Shown: piece by piece, positions 61,047-64,000 of the stretch | Position numbering within the stretch: position 1 is the first letter of the stretch | Layout of the letters: the number at the start of each line of letters is the position of its first letter | DNA from: Candidatus Ozemibacter sibiricus | GTDB taxonomy: Bacteria > Muiribacteriota > Ozemobacteria > Ozemobacterales > Ozemobacteraceae | Length of the DNA stretch: 64,000 nt | Reading direction: 5' to 3' | Assembly: GCA_003327425.1 (NCBI GenBank) | Contig: QOQW01000009.1 | Span: 120,974-184,973 of the forward strand | The notes under the pieces: generated by a model | Told to the model about the DNA's origin: nothing | The model's input: only the letters and a program-made list of their open reading frames with translations | The model's database searches: none | Program-made: the position numbers and the translations under genes

Positions 61047-61787
61047 TCAGGAGCGGCTGGATGACGAGGCCAGCCAGTCGGGCAGGCGGGTCAGGTCGGG
61101 CAGGCGAGTGGTCCAGAGATTGGCGCGCCGATCCAGCGGATCCAGGATCAGGGCGCCCATGCCCACCCCACGTGCCCCGTGAGCATCGATGTGGACGATG
61201 TCCCCGATGTAGAGAACCTCGGCTGGCTGGAGTCGCGCGGCGCGCAGCGCGAGCCGGAAGATGGCGGGGTCGGGTTTCTCGTGGCCCACGTAGTGGGAAT
61301 CGAGAATGAACCGGAAGAAGGGGGCCAGCCCTGCCTCGATCAGTTGTTGCCTGACCTGCCCGTCGCTGTTGGATATGACCCCGAGCAGATATCCCTCGCT
61401 GGTCAGCTGTTCGAGCACCTGATGGGTGCCAGGCAGGAGGAACGACCACAAGTTGCGCTGTCGATGCCGTTCCCGCAGGCGGCGGACGCATTCTTCCAGT
61501 GGAGGATCACCTGCCTGAAAGGAAAATCCCAGATGGCGCAGGACGCCGCCTATATAGAGGGGCCACCAGGTGCCGATCGGCTGGCCGGCCGCCATGGCTT
61601 CGTCGATGGTCACGGAGCCGAATTGAACAGCGGCCAGAAGATCGGCAGGCGAAAAGGCGGTGCCGAGCACGGCGCCGGCGACCTCGCCGATCGTGGCGGG
61701 GTCTGGATAGAGCAGGGTGCCCCCCACATCGAAAAAAATCCCCTTCCAGGCGGGCGTTGGAGTAGAATCACCAGAGGAACGGTTCAT
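61047..61787 (-). CDS. HAD-superfamily hydrolase (HDHD3/YjjG-like)
   Basis: A 246-residue phosphatase-type HAD. Motifs are FFDVGGTLL (Asp20; the second aspartate is glycine, as in DVGGT members of this group), VISNSDG, HEKPDPAIF and YIGDIVHID. A helical cap lies at about 40-110. The ATG at 61787 has AGGAG 8 nt upstream but shares CATG with the start of the divergent acetyltransferase. The physiological substrate cannot be inferred. Confidence 0.85.
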   Translation of the reverse strand: MNRSSGDSTPTPAWKGIFFDVGGTLLYPDPATIGEVAGAVLGTAFSPADLLAAVQFGSVTIDEAMAAGQPIGTWWPLYIGGVLRHLGFSFQAGDPPLEECVRRLRERHRQRNLWSFLLPGTHQVLEQLTSEGYLLGVISNSDGQVRQQLIEAGLAPFFRFILDSHYVGHEKPDPAIFRLALRAARLQPAEVLYIGDIVHIDAHGARGVGMGALILDPLDRRANLWTTRLPDLTRLPDWLASSSSRS

Positions 61788-62460
61788 GCGAACATCTCCT
61801 GCATTGCGTCAATCGAAGCGCTCGGCGGCCAAACCTCGACGGGTTTCGCCCATGGCCGCCATCTTCCCGATGGGACGGATTCTTCGGGGGCCGCGGGTGT
61901 TCCTGCGCCGGTTGGACCGTGGCCAGGCCGAGGCCTACCAGCGACTGCTCGAGCGCAACCGCCTCTGGCTGCAGCCCTGGATGCCCGAGGTGCCGCATCC
62001 TCTGACGGTGGCCGATCTGCGGAAGATCATCGCGGGTGAGCACCAGGAGCTCAAACGCGCCCAGCGCGTCGATCTTGGTCTCTTCCGTGCCCAGGACGGG
62101 CAATTGATCGGCAAAGTGGCCCTGCATTCGATCCAGTGGGGGGTCAGCTTTTCGGCCGGCCTGGGCTACTGGATCGATGCCGATCTGGCTGGGGCCGGGC
62201 TGATGACCGAAGCCGTGGCCCGGGTGGTAGCGGTGGCCTTCGAGGAAATGGGCCTGCATCGCCTGTGGGCGGGGGTGCAGCCGGCCAATCGCCCTTCTCA
62301 ACGGGTTCTGGAAAAGCTCGGATTCGTTCGAGAGGGGCTGCATCGGCAAGAACTCTTCATCAACGGCCGTTGGCAGGATCAATATTTCTTCACCCTGCTC
62401 GAGACCGAATTCTACGCCAGGCGCGCCCAGTGGGTCGTGAAGGGATGGCTGGGCGATTGA
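61786..62460 (+). CDS. GNAT acetyltransferase (RimJ/RimL-like)
   Basis: A 224-residue protein (210-residue domain) of the RimJ/RimL/SpeG type: GPRVFLRRLDRGQAEAY at the first strand, WMPEVPHPLTVAD, AGLGYWIDADLAGAGLMTEA (acetyl-CoA loop in its variant form), GLHRLWAGVQPANRPSQRVLEKLGF and EGLHRQELFINGRWQDQYFF. Such enzymes acetylate ribosomal-protein or other amino termini; the target is unknown. The ATG at 61786 has AGAGG 8 nt upstream; a later ATG at 61852 is the fallback, and would remove the overlap with the HAD gene. Confidence 0.82.
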   Translation: MRTSPALRQSKRSAAKPRRVSPMAAIFPMGRILRGPRVFLRRLDRGQAEAYQRLLERNRLWLQPWMPEVPHPLTVADLRKIIAGEHQELKRAQRVDLGLFRAQDGQLIGKVALHSIQWGVSFSAGLGYWIDADLAGAGLMTEAVARVVAVAFEEMGLHRLWAGVQPANRPSQRVLEKLGFVREGLHRQELFINGRWQDQYFFTLLETEFYARRAQWVVKGWLGD

Positions 62461-62476
62461 TGACGAGGCTGGCGAG

Positions 62477-62830
62477 CTATTTGTAGATCTCCTTGTACAG
62501 GAGTTCGGCCTTGTCGGGGTGGACCTTCTTCAAACGGTCATAGACCGCCAGGGCGTTGGTCTTGTCGTTGGTACGAACGTAGACCATGCCCAGCATCACC
62601 AACAGGTCGCGGTTCTTGGGGTCGCCTTCCAGCGCCTTGTTCAGAGCGGCGACGGCTTTTGGGTAGTCGCGCAGTTTGTAGTAGGCCGTCGCCACTTTGG
62701 CCAATCCGACCTGATTGGCGGGGTCGATGTCGATGATCTTGAGATACTGGTTCAGGGCCTGGTGGTAGTTGCCCTGGGCGAACGCGTCGTTGCCATTCTT
62801 CAAGAGTTCGTCGATGGAAGCGGTGGTCAT
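62477..62830 (-). CDS. tetratricopeptide-repeat protein
   Basis: A 117-residue cytoplasmic-looking protein of three TPR motifs (about 5-38 NGNDAFAQGNYHQALNQYLK, 39-72, 73-106 NALAVYDRLKKVHP). No signal peptide. The ATG at 62830 has GAGGA 6 nt upstream. It lies 18 nt after the STN-domain gene and is probably co-transcribed. Its partner is unknown. Confidence 0.85.
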   Translation of the reverse strand: MTTASIDELLKNGNDAFAQGNYHQALNQYLKIIDIDPANQVGLAKVATAYYKLRDYPKAVAALNKALEGDPKNRDLLVMLGMVYVRTNDKTNALAVYDRLKKVHPDKAELLYKEIYK

Positions 62831-62848
62831 GTCTGTTCCTCGTCTTGG

Positions 62849-63595
62849 TCACTGTCTTGGGGCGGGGTAGAAATAGATGATCTTTTGCTGGATGTCAACG
62901 CCCCAGTCGGTATTGCTCTTCTGGGCCACGATGTCGAGGAGTTCATCGAGGGTGATGTCGTCCTCTTTGAGGGTGACGGCGAAAGAGGGGAGTTGGTCGA
63001 GGCCCTGAATGGTGAAGGGGTCCTCGGCTTCCTGGCCATAGACGTTGATGGAATGGCTCAACAGGGTCTTCCCATCGTAGTTTTCGCATTCCCAGGTCTT
63101 CATCACCATGAAAATGGCGGAGCTGGTGTCCTTGGGGAAAATCGGCAGAGTCGGGTTGGTTGGAGGAGCTGCCGGGGCCGCGGGGGTGGGTTGGGCTGGA
63201 TCCTGGGTTTTCACGACGATCTCCCCAGGCAAGGGAGGAGGCGGTGGTGGCACCTCGTCGGCCGGTAGATTCCCTGGGACGAAGAGGGGAGGAGGCTCAG
63301 GGGTGAGGGCGGGCGGAGGAGTCTTCGGAGGGGGAAGGGGGATGAGGCTCTGGGCTTCGGAAGCCGTCGGGGCTCCCTTCCCAGGTGTTTTGGCAGGAGG
63401 AATGTCCGCCGGGAGTGGAAGGATTTCGCCACCGCTCTGATGGGGGGGGCGGCTGGCGGGATTGGTCGAGGTGGCGGTCTTGGCCGGCGTGATCTGGGGC
63501 GGGAGAGGGATGATCGGCAACTCGGTCTGTGCCCATCCAATGCTGGGGAACCCTAGAATCCCCCCGAGGATGATGAGGTACAGTGCCCTGAGCAT
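62849..63595 (-). CDS. exported proline-rich protein with C-terminal STN-like domain
   Basis: A 248-residue exported protein: signal peptide ending SIGWAQ, a long Pro/Ala/Thr-rich spacer (about 24-150), then a C-terminal domain. That domain contains ITLDELLDIVAQKSNTDW, which resembles the STN/secretin N-terminal fold of TonB-dependent receptors and secretins. No secretin or receptor barrel is present, so it may be a periplasmic bridge; that is inference. The ATG at 63595 has GGGAGG at 5 nt, and TATAAT lies 31 nt upstream. Confidence 0.65.
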   Translation of the reverse strand: MLRALYLIILGGILGFPSIGWAQTELPIIPLPPQITPAKTATSTNPASRPPHQSGGEILPLPADIPPAKTPGKGAPTASEAQSLIPLPPPKTPPPALTPEPPPLFVPGNLPADEVPPPPPPLPGEIVVKTQDPAQPTPAAPAAPPTNPTLPIFPKDTSSAIFMVMKTWECENYDGKTLLSHSINVYGQEAEDPFTIQGLDQLPSFAVTLKEDDITLDELLDIVAQKSNTDWGVDIQQKIIYFYPAPRQ

Positions 63596-63626
63596 GCTAC
63601 CCTCCCGATAGAGTGACGTTCCTTGT

Positions 63627-63632
63627 ATTATA
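63627..63632 (-). promoter_or_regulatory. -10 element of the STN-TPR transcript
   Basis: Perfect TATAAT on the minus strand, about 32 nt before the start. No -35 at ideal spacing is convincing. Confidence 0.45.
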
Positions 63633-63788
63633 ACGTAGAATACCGGACAAGGTTTGGCAAATTCCGCTTGCCGAAGTCCCTTGTCCCTTGTCGAGATGGT
63701 ATCCGAACCGCTTGCGCAGGCTGCCTGACGGCGCCGGATCTCTCAGGAGAGCGAATCGGCCAAAGCAGAAAAATTTTGTACCGACCTC

Positions 63789-63817
63789 TTGACTTGTCGG
63801 TCGAAGGGTGGTATCTT
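63789..63817 (+). promoter_or_regulatory. sigma70-type promoter reading out of the window
   Basis: TTGACT, 17-nt spacer, TATCTT. It drives sequence with hairpin potential (see next entry) rather than an obvious protein start. Confidence 0.65.
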
Positions 63818-63823
63818 ACAAAA

Positions 63824-63945
63824 ACCTCCCACGCGGGGGTACGACCCAGGCGAGGGCAACCTCCCAAGGTCGCGCTGATTGACAAGGGAATCGAGGGAGC
63901 CAAGAAAGCGTTCAGGTAGGGGGCTCTGCGAAGAGCCTTTGAGTT
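63824..63945 (+). ncRNA. candidate structured leader or small RNA
   Basis: Downstream of the promoter the transcript can form a CGACC/GGUCG stem enclosing a GAGG-GCAA-CCUC hairpin (GNRA loop). A small GAUU/AAUC hairpin and a GGCUCU-GCGA-AGAGCC hairpin followed by UUUGAGUU come next. No known riboswitch or ncRNA signature is recognised. It may be the leader of a gene beyond the window or an independent small RNA. Confidence 0.3.
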
Positions 63946-64000
63946 GAAATGATGAGTTGATCAGACTCGTCTCTGTGAACGAATGAGGCTCGGCCGGCGG

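Noticed and set aside
63623..63919. 98-codon plus-strand ORF
   Set aside because: Spans the promoter at 63789-63817 and the RNA-like region; no ribosome site or homology-like pattern.
63824..63945. c-di-GMP-I (GEMM) or other known riboswitch
   Set aside because: A GGGCAACC run is superficially similar but the conserved second helix and receptor sequences are not present.
1..64000. tRNA, rRNA, tmRNA, insertion sequences, attachment sites
   Set aside because: None recognised on either strand by cloverleaf, conserved core or transposase motifs; short tRNAs could be missed by eye.

Overview
The window is G+C-rich and densely coded on both strands. It carries no rRNA, tRNA, insertion sequence, phage or CRISPR array that I can see. 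The cell looks diderm: there are many lipobox signal peptides, a Wzz-type chain-length protein, a secretin-type STN domain, a Skp-like periplasmic protein and type IV pilin-like proteins. The housekeeping clusters (obg-nadD-yqeK-LCP; yicC-remA-rpoZ-priA-def-fmt; Rex; RxKD-type Rel) are typical of non-proteobacterial lineages. An uncultured, deep-branching phylum is likely. Riflebacteria/Ozemobacteria is one guess, but the sequence alone does not prove it.

Layout. 1-2417 (minus): exopolysaccharide genes, a DegT-type sugar aminotransferase then a Wzz-like protein cut by the window edge. 2776-9178 (plus): obg, a NadD-YqeK fusion, an LCP transferase, queA, tgt and a TPR protein, tightly packed with start/stop overlaps. 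9257-28950: an accessory surface-protein island of three paralogous lipoproteins sharing a GCEKG anchor, an EcsC protein, and two tandem very large lipoproteins (1397 and 3315 residues) sharing a C-terminal propeller-like module. 29104-32531 (minus): a STAS anti-sigma antagonist, rel and a family 4 uracil-DNA glycosylase, apparently one transcript. 32656-41723 (minus): rex; def-fmt; and yicC-remA-rpoZ-(divergent coaBC-like)-priA, preceded by a membrane-anchored HAD phosphatase. 41820-48559 (minus): a three-gene exported operon of unknown function ending in a 1592-residue surface protein. 49405-51847 (plus): three pseudopilins. 51910-53890 (minus): an MFS transporter and a site-2-protease-like peptidase. 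54042-60990 (plus): methionine synthesis (a homocysteine methyltransferase-MetF fusion, then cobalamin-dependent MetH) followed by a one-piece tungstate-type ABC transporter. 61047-63595: HAD, GNAT, TPR and STN proteins. A strong promoter with a possible structured RNA lies at the right edge.

How the genes fit together. The obg-to-tgt block joins ribosome assembly, NAD synthesis, Ap4A hydrolysis and tRNA queuosine modification. The STAS-rel pair suggests co-expression of a partner-switching element with the stringent response. The accessory blocks look like cell-surface construction: secreted Ig-like/propeller lipoproteins, pseudopilins and exopolysaccharide.

The most unusual observations are these. 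rel appears to start at AUU (or CUG). Four 14-nt repeats lead into nadD as a chain of overlapping minigenes. Three genes have -10 elements placed so that their mRNAs would be leaderless. A full-length but motif-poor gene occupies the coaBC slot. Active-site or ligand residues are substituted in PriA and the uracil-DNA glycosylase. Low-complexity insertions recur inside conserved enzymes. In the 3315-residue lipoprotein, repeat units appear to have been homogenised recently.
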